In this document: positions 36,858 through 46,053 of the stretch, piece after piece
Layout: the number at the start of each line of letters is the position of its first letter
Position numbering within the stretch: position 1 is the stretch's first letter
Assembly: GCA_937124615.1 (NCBI GenBank)
Contig: CAKZKR010000016.1
Span: 1 to 64,000, forward strand
DNA: 64,000 bases
Direction of reading: 5' to 3'
From: an uncultured bacterium
Lineage (GTDB): Bacteria; Hydrogenedentota; Hydrogenedentia; Hydrogenedentales; Hydrogenedentaceae
The notes under the pieces: generated by a model
What the model was told of the DNA's origin: nothing
What the model saw: only the letters and a program-made list of their open reading frames with translations
Databases searched by the model: none
Translations under genes and position numbers: made by a program

Positions 36858-37181
36858 TTATTTATTATCTTTATTTCTTTCTTCTATTTTATTTTTTATA
36901 TTTTTAATATTGTTTATTGCCACTCTATATTGTTTTTCTATTTCTTTTTCTTTTTCTCTTATTTTTTCTTTTTCTTTTTCAAATGTAAGCAAAGTTTCAT
37001 AAGCAATACGGAGAGCAAATGTTTGCGTTCTTGCAATCTGATAATAACTTGTTAATTCTTCCATCCTTTTTTCTATCTTTCTAATAATCTCGTAAGTCTT
37101 CTCTTGATTAATATATATCGGGACTTCTACCTCTGTATTACAAATTTTTACCTTTATATAGTCCTCAGTCATATCATTCAC
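36858..37181 (-). CDS. zapA: Cell division protein ZapA-like
   Basis: 107 residues. The N-terminal VKICNTEVEVPIYINQEKTYE is the ZapA globular head, followed by a long coiled coil rich in Glu/Lys. ZapA bundles FtsZ filaments at the division ring. The order pheS-pheT-coiled coil-zapA recurs in many bacteria and supports the call. It overlaps the preceding coiled-coil gene by eight bases. In several phyla 6S RNA follows zapA, but the 255-base AT-rich gap here (36603-36857) shows no such structure. Confidence 0.8.
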   Translation of the reverse strand: MNDMTEDYIKVKICNTEVEVPIYINQEKTYEIIRKIEKRMEELTSYYQIARTQTFALRIAYETLLTFEKEKEKIREKEKEIEKQYRVAINNIKNIKNKIEERNKDNK

Positions 37182-37467
37182 TTAAAAATTCTGTTTCTAA
37201 ACTTTTCACTATCTCTTCTATTTTGTCTATTCTTTCTATAATTTCTCTTGACGATTCAAGAATTATTTTATTTTTATCTTTATTGTTTTCTAATTGCTGT
37301 AGATTTGTCTGTAATAAGGAAATATCTGATTTTGCTGACCATAACTTTTTTAATACATCATTATACTTTTCACTTAACTCGTCATAAGTATCTAAAAATA
37401 AATCGATTACATTTTCTAACTCTTTACAAGATTGATTAAATTCATTTATGGTTTCTTCCAAACCCAT
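37174..37467 (-). CDS. Small coiled-coil protein, possibly ZapB-like
   Basis: 97 residues predicted to be almost entirely coiled coil (heptads of Leu/Ile with Glu/Lys/Asn), with no enzyme motif. It lies two bases after pheT and overlaps zapA by eight bases. Small coiled-coil genes at this position often encode division-ring partners such as ZapB, but the sequence alone does not prove it. Confidence 0.65.
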   Translation of the reverse strand: MGLEETINEFNQSCKELENVIDLFLDTYDELSEKYNDVLKKLWSAKSDISLLQTNLQQLENNKDKNKIILESSREIIERIDKIEEIVKSLETEFLSE

Positions 37468-37469
37468 AT

Positions 37470-39860
37470 TTATCTAATCTGTGCATCAAATTGTTTTTGT
37501 AATTTTTCTATTATTTGTTTCATAACAGCATCGATTTCACTATCCGTTAAGGTTCTTTCTTCAGAACAAAATGTAAAACCTAAAGCAACACTTTTTTTAT
37601 CTTTTGGCACTTGTTCACCCGTATAAACATCAAATAACTCAATTTTTTGTAATATCCCCTCCCCTATTGATTTCAAAGATATAAAAATATCGGAAACAGG
37701 GAGAGTTCTTTTTACAAGAATAGATAAATCACGGGATGTAGAAGGAAATTCTGAAATCGTTTTATATAATTTCTTTTTAGAAATAATTTTAAAGATTTTT
37801 TCGAGATTCAATTCACTAATGTATGTATTCTCATTTATTTCGAGTTCATGTGCAATTTTAGGACTGATTTTCCCCACAATTCCCAATTCATCATTCTGGT
37901 TAGTAATTCTCATTGATTGTCCAGAATGAAAAAGAGGAAATTCCAATCTCTGAACTCTATATGTTATTTGTAATTCATTTAATATATCTTCAATTACACC
38001 TTTTAAGTCAAAGAAATCATACTGTCTTCTGTCATAACACCATAATCTTGGGTGTGCAATGCCTGAAATTAGTATCCCTATTTTTTGGGGCTCATTAGGT
38101 AGTAAGTTTTTCACATCAGGAATAAAAACAGGTCCTATTTCAAAGACAGAAAGTGTATCTTCTAAATGGTTTTTCTGGGCAGTTGTAAGGAGATTCGGGA
38201 TAATTGTTGTTCTTAATGTTGATAAATTCTTTGATAACGGGTTTTGTAGAAACACCATATTGAGGTAATCTTCAGAAAATTTTAGTTGTTTCATAATATC
38301 AGGATTTGAAAATGTCCATGAATAACATTCTGTAAACCCTTTATGAACAAGGAGTTCTCTTATTCTATGTGTTTTCTTAAATGTTGTATCAAAAACTGCA
38401 CCGGACTGTCTAATTTTAGGAATCGTATTTGGAATTTTGTCATACCCATAAAACCGGGCAATTTCTTCAATTAAATCTTCTTCTAAAGAAACATCATGTC
38501 TCCATGATGGGACAGTAAAAAAAACTTCTTCTTCATTTTCGTCTTTAATAGTAAAGCCTAATTTTGTCATTGTAGACTTCTGGAAATTCTTATCAATATC
38601 TACTCCCGTTCTCTTTTCTGTCCTTTTATATCGTAACTTTACAGTTTTTCTTTCAATTTTCTTTGGATATTCATCCAAAACACCCTTCAAAACTTCTCCA
38701 CCTGCTAATTCTTGAATAAGGGCTGTAGCTCTATTGAGAGCCCAGACAACCATTTCTAGGTCCGCCCCCCTCTGGAAATGCTGAGCCGCTTCTGTAAGCA
38801 AGTTATGATGACGGGCTGTTCTTCTTATGGATACCGGGTCAAAATAAGCACTTTCTAAAAACACATTTACAGTGCCATTGTCTACTTCACTATCCGCTCC
38901 TCCCATAATACCTGCTAAAGCCTGTGGTTTAATAGCATCCGCTATTATCATCTGGTTCGAATTTAAAGTTCTGAGTTCCCCATCTAAAGTTCTTATTTCT
39001 TCTCCATCTTTAGCGAGACGGACAACGATTCTATTCTCATTTAATTTATCGAGGTCAAAAGCATGCAATGGATGCCCCGTTTCTAAAAGGACAAAATTCG
39101 TTATATCAACTATATTATTAATGGGTCTTTGCCCTGCACTCATTAGTTTTCTTGCTAACCAATCAGGAGAAGAAGAAATCCTAACATTCTGGATAACTCT
39201 TCCCGAATATCTCGGGCAATAATCGGGACATTCAATAGTTACACTTGATACAGAAGAAACTGTTTTTTCTTCCTCTATAAACTCTATCTTTGGTAGTGTT
39301 AGAGGAACATTATAATATGCAGATAGTTCGCGAGCAAGTCCTATGTAACTAGCCCAGTCTCCCCTATTCGGAGTTATTTCTATTTCAAATATAATATCAT
39401 CTAATCCTAATACTTTTTTTATGTCCTCACCAATAGGCATATCTGGATGGAGAATCAGCAATCCTTCGGAATCTTCTTCTACCTTTAATTCAGCGCCAGA
39501 ACACATCATACCGAATGATTCTATCCCCCTCATTTTCCTTCGAGTAATCTTGAATCCTCCCGGAAGAGTGGCACCGTCTATAGCGGTAGGAACCTTGTCT
39601 CCGACTTTCATATTTTTTGCACCACATATTATTTGTAGGGGTTCACCTTTTCCTATATCTGTTTTACAAACAACGAGTTTATCTGCTTGTGGATGTTGTT
39701 GTATATCAAGGATTTTTCCAACAAATATGTTTTCTATTTCTTTACCCGGTTCTTCTATAGACTCTATTTCAATACCTAACATAGTCATTTGCTCTGCCAG
39801 TTCTTTAAAACTGACGGGAAGATTACAATATTCTTTTAACCAATTTAATGAAATTTTCAT
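37470..39860 (-). CDS. pheT: Phenylalanyl-tRNA synthetase beta subunit
   Basis: 796 residues, full length. The N-terminal EMAP/OB tRNA-binding domain contains GKILDIQQHPQADKLVVCKT. The B3/B4 editing region and B5 domain follow (VETGHPLHAFDLDKL in the former). The catalytic-like core and a C-terminal anticodon-binding FDX-ACB domain (FPSTSRDLSILVKR) complete the protein. It forms an alpha2-beta2 enzyme with PheS, whose gene ends one base upstream. Cotranscription with pheS and the two division genes is implied by spacing. Confidence 0.97.
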   Translation of the reverse strand: MKISLNWLKEYCNLPVSFKELAEQMTMLGIEIESIEEPGKEIENIFVGKILDIQQHPQADKLVVCKTDIGKGEPLQIICGAKNMKVGDKVPTAIDGATLPGGFKITRRKMRGIESFGMMCSGAELKVEEDSEGLLILHPDMPIGEDIKKVLGLDDIIFEIEITPNRGDWASYIGLARELSAYYNVPLTLPKIEFIEEEKTVSSVSSVTIECPDYCPRYSGRVIQNVRISSSPDWLARKLMSAGQRPINNIVDITNFVLLETGHPLHAFDLDKLNENRIVVRLAKDGEEIRTLDGELRTLNSNQMIIADAIKPQALAGIMGGADSEVDNGTVNVFLESAYFDPVSIRRTARHHNLLTEAAQHFQRGADLEMVVWALNRATALIQELAGGEVLKGVLDEYPKKIERKTVKLRYKRTEKRTGVDIDKNFQKSTMTKLGFTIKDENEEEVFFTVPSWRHDVSLEEDLIEEIARFYGYDKIPNTIPKIRQSGAVFDTTFKKTHRIRELLVHKGFTECYSWTFSNPDIMKQLKFSEDYLNMVFLQNPLSKNLSTLRTTIIPNLLTTAQKNHLEDTLSVFEIGPVFIPDVKNLLPNEPQKIGILISGIAHPRLWCYDRRQYDFFDLKGVIEDILNELQITYRVQRLEFPLFHSGQSMRITNQNDELGIVGKISPKIAHELEINENTYISELNLEKIFKIISKKKLYKTISEFPSTSRDLSILVKRTLPVSDIFISLKSIGEGILQKIELFDVYTGEQVPKDKKSVALGFTFCSEERTLTDSEIDAVMKQIIEKLQKQFDAQIR

Positions 39861-39861
39861 A

Positions 39862-40878
39862 TTAGAACTGCTCCAAAAACTTTATGTTATTCTCAAATAA
39901 TAAATTAATTGAGGGAATTGCAAATTTCAGCATAGCCATTCGGTCAATACCAAAACCAAAAGCATATCCCTGATATTTCTCATTATCATAACCCGCATAT
40001 TGAAAAACCTTTGGGTGTACCATTCCACAGCCTAATATTTCAAGCCAACCGCTCTGCTTGCATACGCGACAACCTTTCCCTTTACAAACAGTACACGATA
40101 TATCCATTTCTGCTGAGGGTTCAGTAAAAGGGAAATAATGGGGACGGAAACGAACAGCAGTATCCTTACCAAAAAAATTATGGACAAAATACATTAAGGT
40201 ACCTTTAAGGTCAGCGAATGTAATATCTTCATCTACCAATAAACCTTCCATTTGATTAAACATTGGGCTATGGCTTGCGTCGTTATCAACACGGTAAACC
40301 CTCCCTGGAACAATAACAGCAACAGGAGGTTTTGTTTTTTCCATTACCCTCATTTGTACAGGAGAGGTATGTGTTCTTAGTACAACACCGGGTTTAATGT
40401 AAAATGTATCATGAACATCACGGGCCGGATGGTCTTCAGGAGTATTTAAACTCTCAAAGTTATAATATTCTGTTTCTACTTCAGGTCCACTTGCTACTTG
40501 AAAACCCATTTGTATAAAGATGCTTGTAATCTCATTCATCACTTGATTAATAACATGCATGTGTCCATTACCATATGTTCTTCCTGGTAAAGTAATATCT
40601 ATCTGTTCCTGTTCTATCTTCTTTTGGAATTCTTTTTCTAAAACAACTTGATATTGTTGTTGTATATTATTGGTAATAATGTTTTTTATTTCATTAGCAA
40701 TGTTACCAATTTTAGGTCTTTCCTCTGGAGATAAAGAACCTAACTTTTTTAAGACCTCTGTTATTTTTCCTTTCTTACCCAGAAATTCAACTCGTATCTG
40801 TTCAAGAAAGTCCGTAGAATCGGATTCTTTAATTTTTTGTAATGCACTTTCTTTTATCTGTTCTAATTCCTCTATCAT
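39862..40878 (-). CDS. pheS: Phenylalanyl-tRNA synthetase alpha subunit
   Basis: 338 residues with an N-terminal coiled coil and a class II catalytic domain. Motif 2 region VYRVDNDASHSPMFNQMEG, the FRPHYFPFTEPSAEMD block and the motif 3 GFGIDRMAML are present. It carries a Cys-rich insert (CTVCKGKGCRVC) typical of many bacterial PheS and able to bind zinc. It activates phenylalanine for transfer to tRNA-Phe. It is followed by pheT after one base and lies 32 bases after the PLP-homeostasis gene. Confidence 0.97.
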   Translation of the reverse strand: MIEELEQIKESALQKIKESDSTDFLEQIRVEFLGKKGKITEVLKKLGSLSPEERPKIGNIANEIKNIITNNIQQQYQVVLEKEFQKKIEQEQIDITLPGRTYGNGHMHVINQVMNEITSIFIQMGFQVASGPEVETEYYNFESLNTPEDHPARDVHDTFYIKPGVVLRTHTSPVQMRVMEKTKPPVAVIVPGRVYRVDNDASHSPMFNQMEGLLVDEDITFADLKGTLMYFVHNFFGKDTAVRFRPHYFPFTEPSAEMDISCTVCKGKGCRVCKQSGWLEILGCGMVHPKVFQYAGYDNEKYQGYAFGFGIDRMAMLKFAIPSINLLFENNIKFLEQF

Positions 40879-40910
40879 GTAACTTTTCCTATAAAGAGGT
40901 TATTATATTT

Positions 40911-41585
40911 TTAACTAAATAAAGCTCTACCTAAACGGATTTCTGTGGCTCCCTCTTGAATCGCTACTTCATAATCATCAGACATACCCATTGAAAGGGT
41001 TTTTAATTTATATCTTTCAGCAATATTTCTTAAACAACTAAATATTTGTTTTAATGTTTTTTCATTTGCATTTATCGGAGCAATTGTCATTAAACCTCGG
41101 ATATATAATTTATCAATATTTTTAATTTTTTCAAAAGCCCTTTCGAATTCTTCAGATGAAAAGCCATGTTTTGTTTCTTCTCCTAAAACATTCAATTGTA
41201 TGAGAACCGGTATTTTTTCTATATTTAATTCTCCTGCTCTTTTATGAATTGTTTCCGCAACTTCTATTCTATCTAAAGAATCGATAAATTTACAGTGTTG
41301 AAGAATAAGAGGAATTTTCCTTCTTTGTATTGTCCCTACCATATGCCACTGGATATCGGATGGTAATTTTTTTATTTTTTCAAGAGCAAATTCAATTCTA
41401 TTTTCACCAAAATGTCTTATCCCCAAGTCATACGCAATTTGAATGTCCTCAACATTTGCTGTTTTTGTAATAGCAACTATTGTAATCTCCTGTTCCTTAT
41501 TGCCACTTTTCGCCCGGGAATTTTCTATCTTTTCTTTAATAATATCGAGATTTCTTTTGATATTTTCATAATTTTTGTTCATCAT
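40911..41585 (-). CDS. YggS/PROSC-family pyridoxal-phosphate homeostasis protein
   Basis: 224 residues, a single TIM-barrel domain related to alanine racemase. The PLP lysine is in VAITKTA, followed by FGENRI, WHMVGTIQRRK, and the C-terminal LSMGMSDDYEVAIQEGATEIRLGRALF, which binds the phosphate. Members buffer PLP and influence amino-acid metabolism without known catalysis. It sits between the TPR gene and pheS in the same direction. No proline or division genes of the usual yggS neighbourhood are adjacent, though zapA lies further down the same run. Confidence 0.93.
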   Translation of the reverse strand: MMNKNYENIKRNLDIIKEKIENSRAKSGNKEQEITIVAITKTANVEDIQIAYDLGIRHFGENRIEFALEKIKKLPSDIQWHMVGTIQRRKIPLILQHCKFIDSLDRIEVAETIHKRAGELNIEKIPVLIQLNVLGEETKHGFSSEEFERAFEKIKNIDKLYIRGLMTIAPINANEKTLKQIFSCLRNIAERYKLKTLSMGMSDDYEVAIQEGATEIRLGRALFS

Positions 41586-41597
41586 AATTTTTGTTCA

Positions 41598-43040
41598 TTA
41601 GCCCGAACCTTTATCTGTCATTTCTTCGGGCATTCCCTGACAACGGTCTCCCTCTGCTTTTCTCAAAACTGCTTTTTTTTCTGAAACTGTTAAAGGTAAA
41701 TTCGCTTCTTGCTTTATACGAATAATTAAGTCAGATACCTCGTCAAAATTACTCGGACTCTCCCACCGTGCCTTATCTAACACAGCGATTGATTCCAGGT
41801 AGCGTCCTTCATTATACAATTCCATTGCATCCATAAGAAGTAGGCGATAGTCTCCATAGGGGTCGTTTTCTTCTTCCTTCAATTTTTGCCAAATTTCTCT
41901 TGCCTGTTTCTTCAAACTTACTGCATCGTTCATCATTTTTGCTTTTAATTGCTCATCGACTACCTTTTCTGCTTCTTTTATTATTTCCTGTGCATTCTTT
42001 TCGTAAATTTTTCCCTGATTTCTTAGTATAAACCGTGGTGCCACAGGATTATCAGGAAATCTTTTTTTATAGTCTTCCCAGCCCTGGAGAGCTTCCTCAT
42101 ATTGACCGTTTGTTTCCTGACAAATATATAATTGTCTTCTTACCCACCTTTCATGTGGAACACGAACTGCTTCTGTTAGATATCGAACTGCATTAGGATA
42201 ATCATTCATCTTATTTTTGTAAATTGCGAAACCAAGGTCAAAATATAATTTATAATCTCTTGGATTATGCCGAATTCCCTTCTTTAAAAAATCTATTGCT
42301 AAATAGTAAAAGGTTTCTTTTTCTCCAACACATGCTTTATATTTGAGATTCCATTTTTTTAGATGTTGAGGTGTATCAATAAGTTTTGCAGTTGCGTTAT
42401 ATGCAAGATGCCATGCTCCTATGAGATAGGCCTCAACAAAATTAGGATCTAATGTTACACATGTTCTCATTAAAGGAACCATACGATATAACAATCCTTG
42501 ATGCCAATAACGGTCCACTTCTAACCAGATTAAACTTGCTGCAATTTTCCGAAATCCAAAAAATAAATTAAAAATATTTACTCCACTTTTTTGGGCCTCT
42601 ACATAGGATATATTTCTACTAAATTCTATTTTGCCTTCTCTTAAACTTTTCAGAAATTCTTCTCTCAGATCTCTCATCTCTTTTTTTATAGTTAGTTTCC
42701 ATATTACAGGATCGTTAGATATATCTCCTATTATATTTGCAAAATTTTCCTGATTTGTTAATGCACTATCGACTAGAACTGTTTCTTTTGTTTCTGATAA
42801 AAGTAATGGAATTGCTTTATCTGATAGTTTGGCAAATAATTGTAAATCTATAAATTTATCTGATTTTTTTTCTCCTTCTGATGTCTGAAATAGTCTTTCC
42901 TGTGTACCGACAGCAAGAATCCATCTATAAAAGGCTTCACATTCTCTATAAAACTCTACACGCCTACCCTGATATACACCTAATACAATAAATGTAGCAA
43001 AGACTATTAATAAAACTATATTTATTTTTTTATCTGACAT
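41598..43040 (-). CDS. Membrane-anchored TPR protein
   Basis: 480 residues. One N-terminal membrane span (about 7-24) is followed by about 450 soluble residues, probably outside the cytoplasmic membrane. Several helical repeat pairs have the TPR look, for example NPRDYKLYFDLGFAIYK and YEEALQGWEDYKKRFPDNP. No catalytic motif. It directly follows an ABC-2 exporter (12 bases), which suggests a structural or cargo-recognition role in the same envelope process. Confidence 0.75.
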   Translation of the reverse strand: MSDKKINIVLLIVFATFIVLGVYQGRRVEFYRECEAFYRWILAVGTQERLFQTSEGEKKSDKFIDLQLFAKLSDKAIPLLLSETKETVLVDSALTNQENFANIIGDISNDPVIWKLTIKKEMRDLREEFLKSLREGKIEFSRNISYVEAQKSGVNIFNLFFGFRKIAASLIWLEVDRYWHQGLLYRMVPLMRTCVTLDPNFVEAYLIGAWHLAYNATAKLIDTPQHLKKWNLKYKACVGEKETFYYLAIDFLKKGIRHNPRDYKLYFDLGFAIYKNKMNDYPNAVRYLTEAVRVPHERWVRRQLYICQETNGQYEEALQGWEDYKKRFPDNPVAPRFILRNQGKIYEKNAQEIIKEAEKVVDEQLKAKMMNDAVSLKKQAREIWQKLKEEENDPYGDYRLLLMDAMELYNEGRYLESIAVLDKARWESPSNFDEVSDLIIRIKQEANLPLTVSEKKAVLRKAEGDRCQGMPEEMTDKGSG

Positions 43041-43052
43041 AAATTTTTTTCT

Positions 43053-43895
43053 CTATACTTCTCTCTTTCTAAAAATCCAATATGCAAGGATATACCCACA
43101 TACTGCATAAATAAGTCCATATATAACTAATTGTGGAATTAATACATCTGTAGGTGGGTCGTTCGGTTGGGAATTTATAATTTGTGTTTTAAGGCTAAAT
43201 CTTTGTAAATTTGGCAAGATATTCCATAATATATATGCTATATAACCAATAAGAGTGTCAAACCATTCACCTGATTGCCCAGAACGATTGTATACATCTT
43301 TTAGGTATTCTGTTAGACTGCCTGTGATATAAATAAAGAGACCTGCAATAGTAGGCAAAACTGAGGAACTTGACGCACATGCAATAGCAAATGTTAGTGC
43401 AGAAACAATTAAAAATTCAAAGTAGGTCAGAAAAACAGACCATAATAGCAAGGTGGGTAAGATTTGTTGTTTAATATATAAAGCAATAAAGAAAAGCCCA
43501 CCCATGAGACAGAGATTCATAATTATAATTAACTGAACACCTAAAAACTTTCCAAAAAGATATTGAAAACGCCGAACCGGTTTTGACAAAACAGTATATA
43601 TAACTCGATTCTCAATTTCAGTTGGAACGACAGATGCTGAAATAAAAATAGTAATAAGTATGCCAAATATTGAGATAGTAGTTACACAAATATCTTTTAT
43701 TAATTTCAAATCCATATCCGTAGTAACATCGCCAACAGTTGCTTGATTGATAAATGATGTCATAAATGTTGCCCCAAATATAACGAGAAGACTAAGAACA
43801 AGAAAGCCAACCAATGTCTTTCTTCTTAAACCTTCCCGCCATGTATACACAGCAATAAACCATGGTCCTTTTACAGTATCAAGGAGATTTTGCAT
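43053..43895 (-). CDS. ABC-2 type transporter permease
   Basis: 280 residues with six apparent membrane segments (about 28-48, 70-90, 115-140, 148-180, 183-200, 255-275). The conserved VIYTVLSKPVRRFQYLFGKFLG after the second span is typical of ABC-2 permeases of the NosY/GldF type. It pairs with the ATPase encoded one base upstream. The substrate is not evident. A role in envelope assembly is suggested by the TPR partner. Confidence 0.88.
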   Translation of the reverse strand: MQNLLDTVKGPWFIAVYTWREGLRRKTLVGFLVLSLLVIFGATFMTSFINQATVGDVTTDMDLKLIKDICVTTISIFGILITIFISASVVPTEIENRVIYTVLSKPVRRFQYLFGKFLGVQLIIIMNLCLMGGLFFIALYIKQQILPTLLLWSVFLTYFEFLIVSALTFAIACASSSSVLPTIAGLFIYITGSLTEYLKDVYNRSGQSGEWFDTLIGYIAYILWNILPNLQRFSLKTQIINSQPNDPPTDVLIPQLVIYGLIYAVCGYILAYWIFRKREV

Positions 43896-43896
43896 T

Positions 43897-44853
43897 TTAT
43901 AAGCTCCGTTCTTTTTTTGCTAAATCAATCACATTTACAAATAATTCTTCCAATGTTTCTCTTCTAGGCGTTATCTTTATTAATTGAAGCCCTAAATTTT
44001 TACATAATTCTATGACCTTATATAATTCTTCATCATTCTTTACTTTTAGATATACCCTATCTTTAACCTGGTCAACCACTTCTCCTCCTTTGTTTTCTAT
44101 TTCCTGAACTACTCCATTTTTAGCATTGGCAAACTCTATAATCCTGTCCTTTGATGTAAGTAACTCATCTAAAGTACCTGCAACACGCAAAATACCCTCA
44201 TACAGGATTCCTACTCGATTTGAAATCATCTCTACTTCCAGAAGTTCGTGGCTCGAAATCAATAGTGTTTTGCCTTTATCTCTTAAATGGGATAGAATAT
44301 CTCTTATCTCCTTCCGAGCAATGGGATCAAGTCCCGTGGTTGGTTCATCTAATATTAAAATTTGTGGATCGCTTATTAGAGCCTGAGCAAGACCTATTCT
44401 TTGACGCATACCTTTAGAATAACCCTTAAGCAACCTTCTCCGAGCATGGGTCATTCCAACCAGTTCTAGTACCTCATCTATTCTTTTTCCCAATTCTTTT
44501 CCAGTAAGTCCATAAAGCTGCCCATAAAAGCGTAATATTTCCTCTCCTTTAAGAAAATCGGGATAATAGGAACCCTCAGGCAGATATCCAATGTTCTTTT
44601 TAACATAAGCAGAATATATGTCTTTCGTTCCCATAATTTCAATAGAACCGGATGTCGGAAATATCAATCCCAATAGAAGTTTTATCGTGGTTGTTTTTCC
44701 AGAACCATTAGGTCCAAGATATCCAAATATTTCGGATGGATAGACTTCTAAATTCAAGTTTTTTAAGGCAGATACCTGTTCTCCCCTAAAACCCGTATCA
44801 TAAACCTTGGTTAAATTTAAAGTCTTAATTACAGGGTTATGATTATTACTCAT
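43897..44853 (-). CDS. ABC transporter ATP-binding protein (ABC-2 type exporter)
   Basis: 318 residues. Walker A GPNGSGKTTTIKL, signature YSKGMRQRIGLAQAL, Walker B ILILDEPTTGLDP and the switch His in LLISSHEL are all intact. The C-terminal 90 residues form the small extension seen in NosF/GldA-like ATPases. Powers the permease encoded directly downstream. A sigma-70-like promoter (TTGAAA, 18 bases, TATCAT on the minus strand) can be read in the 186-base gap upstream (44854-45039), which otherwise holds nothing I recognise. Confidence 0.93.
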   Translation of the reverse strand: MSNNHNPVIKTLNLTKVYDTGFRGEQVSALKNLNLEVYPSEIFGYLGPNGSGKTTTIKLLLGLIFPTSGSIEIMGTKDIYSAYVKKNIGYLPEGSYYPDFLKGEEILRFYGQLYGLTGKELGKRIDEVLELVGMTHARRRLLKGYSKGMRQRIGLAQALISDPQILILDEPTTGLDPIARKEIRDILSHLRDKGKTLLISSHELLEVEMISNRVGILYEGILRVAGTLDELLTSKDRIIEFANAKNGVVQEIENKGGEVVDQVKDRVYLKVKNDEELYKVIELCKNLGLQLIKITPRRETLEELFVNVIDLAKKERSL

Positions 44854-45039
44854 ATAAAATTGGAACCCTTTTAATGTTTTATTGCAGATTAAAATATAAT
44901 GGGAGTTAATTCAATGCATTTATGATACTCTAAACAATCTGCCTTTTTCAAAAACTATTGAATTTATCATATTTTGGCAAATATTTTTAAAATAAAATCT
45001 ATACAATATATTTTGTGTAATCAATCATTTTAATCAATA

Positions 45040-46005
45040 TTATTTTATAGTTTCTTTGATAATTTCATCTAAAGTGGGTAGGTCATAATCCCAATATTTT
45101 ATAATTTCTCCTTGTTTTAAATATACCAGTCTTGGAGGTTCTTTTCCTATTAGACTAAGGAATAATCTCACTCTATTTCCCAGTGAGGAAATAGGAAACA
45201 AAGGCTGAACTTTTTTCATAAACTCTTCTTTTTCCTCAACAGACTCCTCAAGACATAGAGCAATAACTTTAGGAATATCATTTCTTATCATATATTCATT
45301 TATTTTAGGTGCTTCTTGTATACAGTGGTCACAGCCAAAACTCAATAGTGCTATAAGATATTCTCCTTCTCCTAGGTTATAGACATCCCCATCTATATCC
45401 ACTATCATATTCATATAAGGACTATTACTATCCTTATCTTGATTTACTTTTTGAAATTGTTCCGATTGCAATTGTTGAATACAAATAATAAGAGTCGTAA
45501 CAAGTAGTAATAGAAGTGGAAGATAAAATTTTATTACATTTTTATATCCTCTAAAGGTATCTTCTTCTACCGGCCTAACACCTAAAAAGCATGCAAAAGA
45601 AATCAAAATAAGTATTATATTCTTTATAATCGATTCTACAGGACCTATCTCGATTTTTCCAAAACAACCACAATTTTCTAAGTCATTGAAAATCCAAGCA
45701 TATATAATAAGTGATGTAAATACGGAAAGCATTGCTAAGTTGATTCCCATGGTTAGTTTTCTGTATGGGAATGAAAATAAAAAGAAGAAAGACAAGCTTA
45801 CTTCTATAAGGATTGTTGTTGTTGCAATCCATGGAAGAATATCTTTTTGTGCTATAACCCCATAAGCATAAATCTGAACACAGAAACGATTAATTTCAAC
45901 TATTTTTAGTACAGCACTGATTAGGAAAAGCAATCCAAGAAAGATTTCAAATCCACGAAAAATTTTTAATTTATATATATAGGGTTTTAAAAAAAGTTTC
46001 ATCAC
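45040..46005 (-). CDS. MauE/DoxX-like membrane protein fused to a thioredoxin-like domain
   Basis: 321 residues. The first 175 form a MauE-type four-helix membrane domain with the diagnostic DLENCGCFGKIEIGP (C112, C114). A further span at about 159-176 leads to a thioredoxin-fold domain on the outside with a C225-x-x-C228 active site in LSFGCDHCIQEAP. Such fusions resemble half of a vitamin-K-epoxide-reductase-like disulfide relay and probably oxidise or reduce exported Cys proteins. Several exported proteins of this window have paired Cys. It is the last gene of a minus-strand run behind pssA, with a 48-base gap. Confidence 0.82.
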   Translation of the reverse strand: MMKLFLKPYIYKLKIFRGFEIFLGLLFLISAVLKIVEINRFCVQIYAYGVIAQKDILPWIATTTILIEVSLSFFFLFSFPYRKLTMGINLAMLSVFTSLIIYAWIFNDLENCGCFGKIEIGPVESIIKNIILILISFACFLGVRPVEEDTFRGYKNVIKFYLPLLLLLVTTLIICIQQLQSEQFQKVNQDKDSNSPYMNMIVDIDGDVYNLGEGEYLIALLSFGCDHCIQEAPKINEYMIRNDIPKVIALCLEESVEEKEEFMKKVQPLFPISSLGNRVRLFLSLIGKEPPRLVYLKQGEIIKYWDYDLPTLDEIIKETIK

Positions 46006-46053
46006 AGTCTTTATATTAGATTCATATTTGTTTAATATAACAATTTTCTGCCG

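Noticed and set aside
36816-37055. Plus-strand open frame rich in Phe, Tyr and Ser
   Set aside because: It is the reverse shadow of the Lys/Glu-rich coiled coil of zapA; its composition follows from that.
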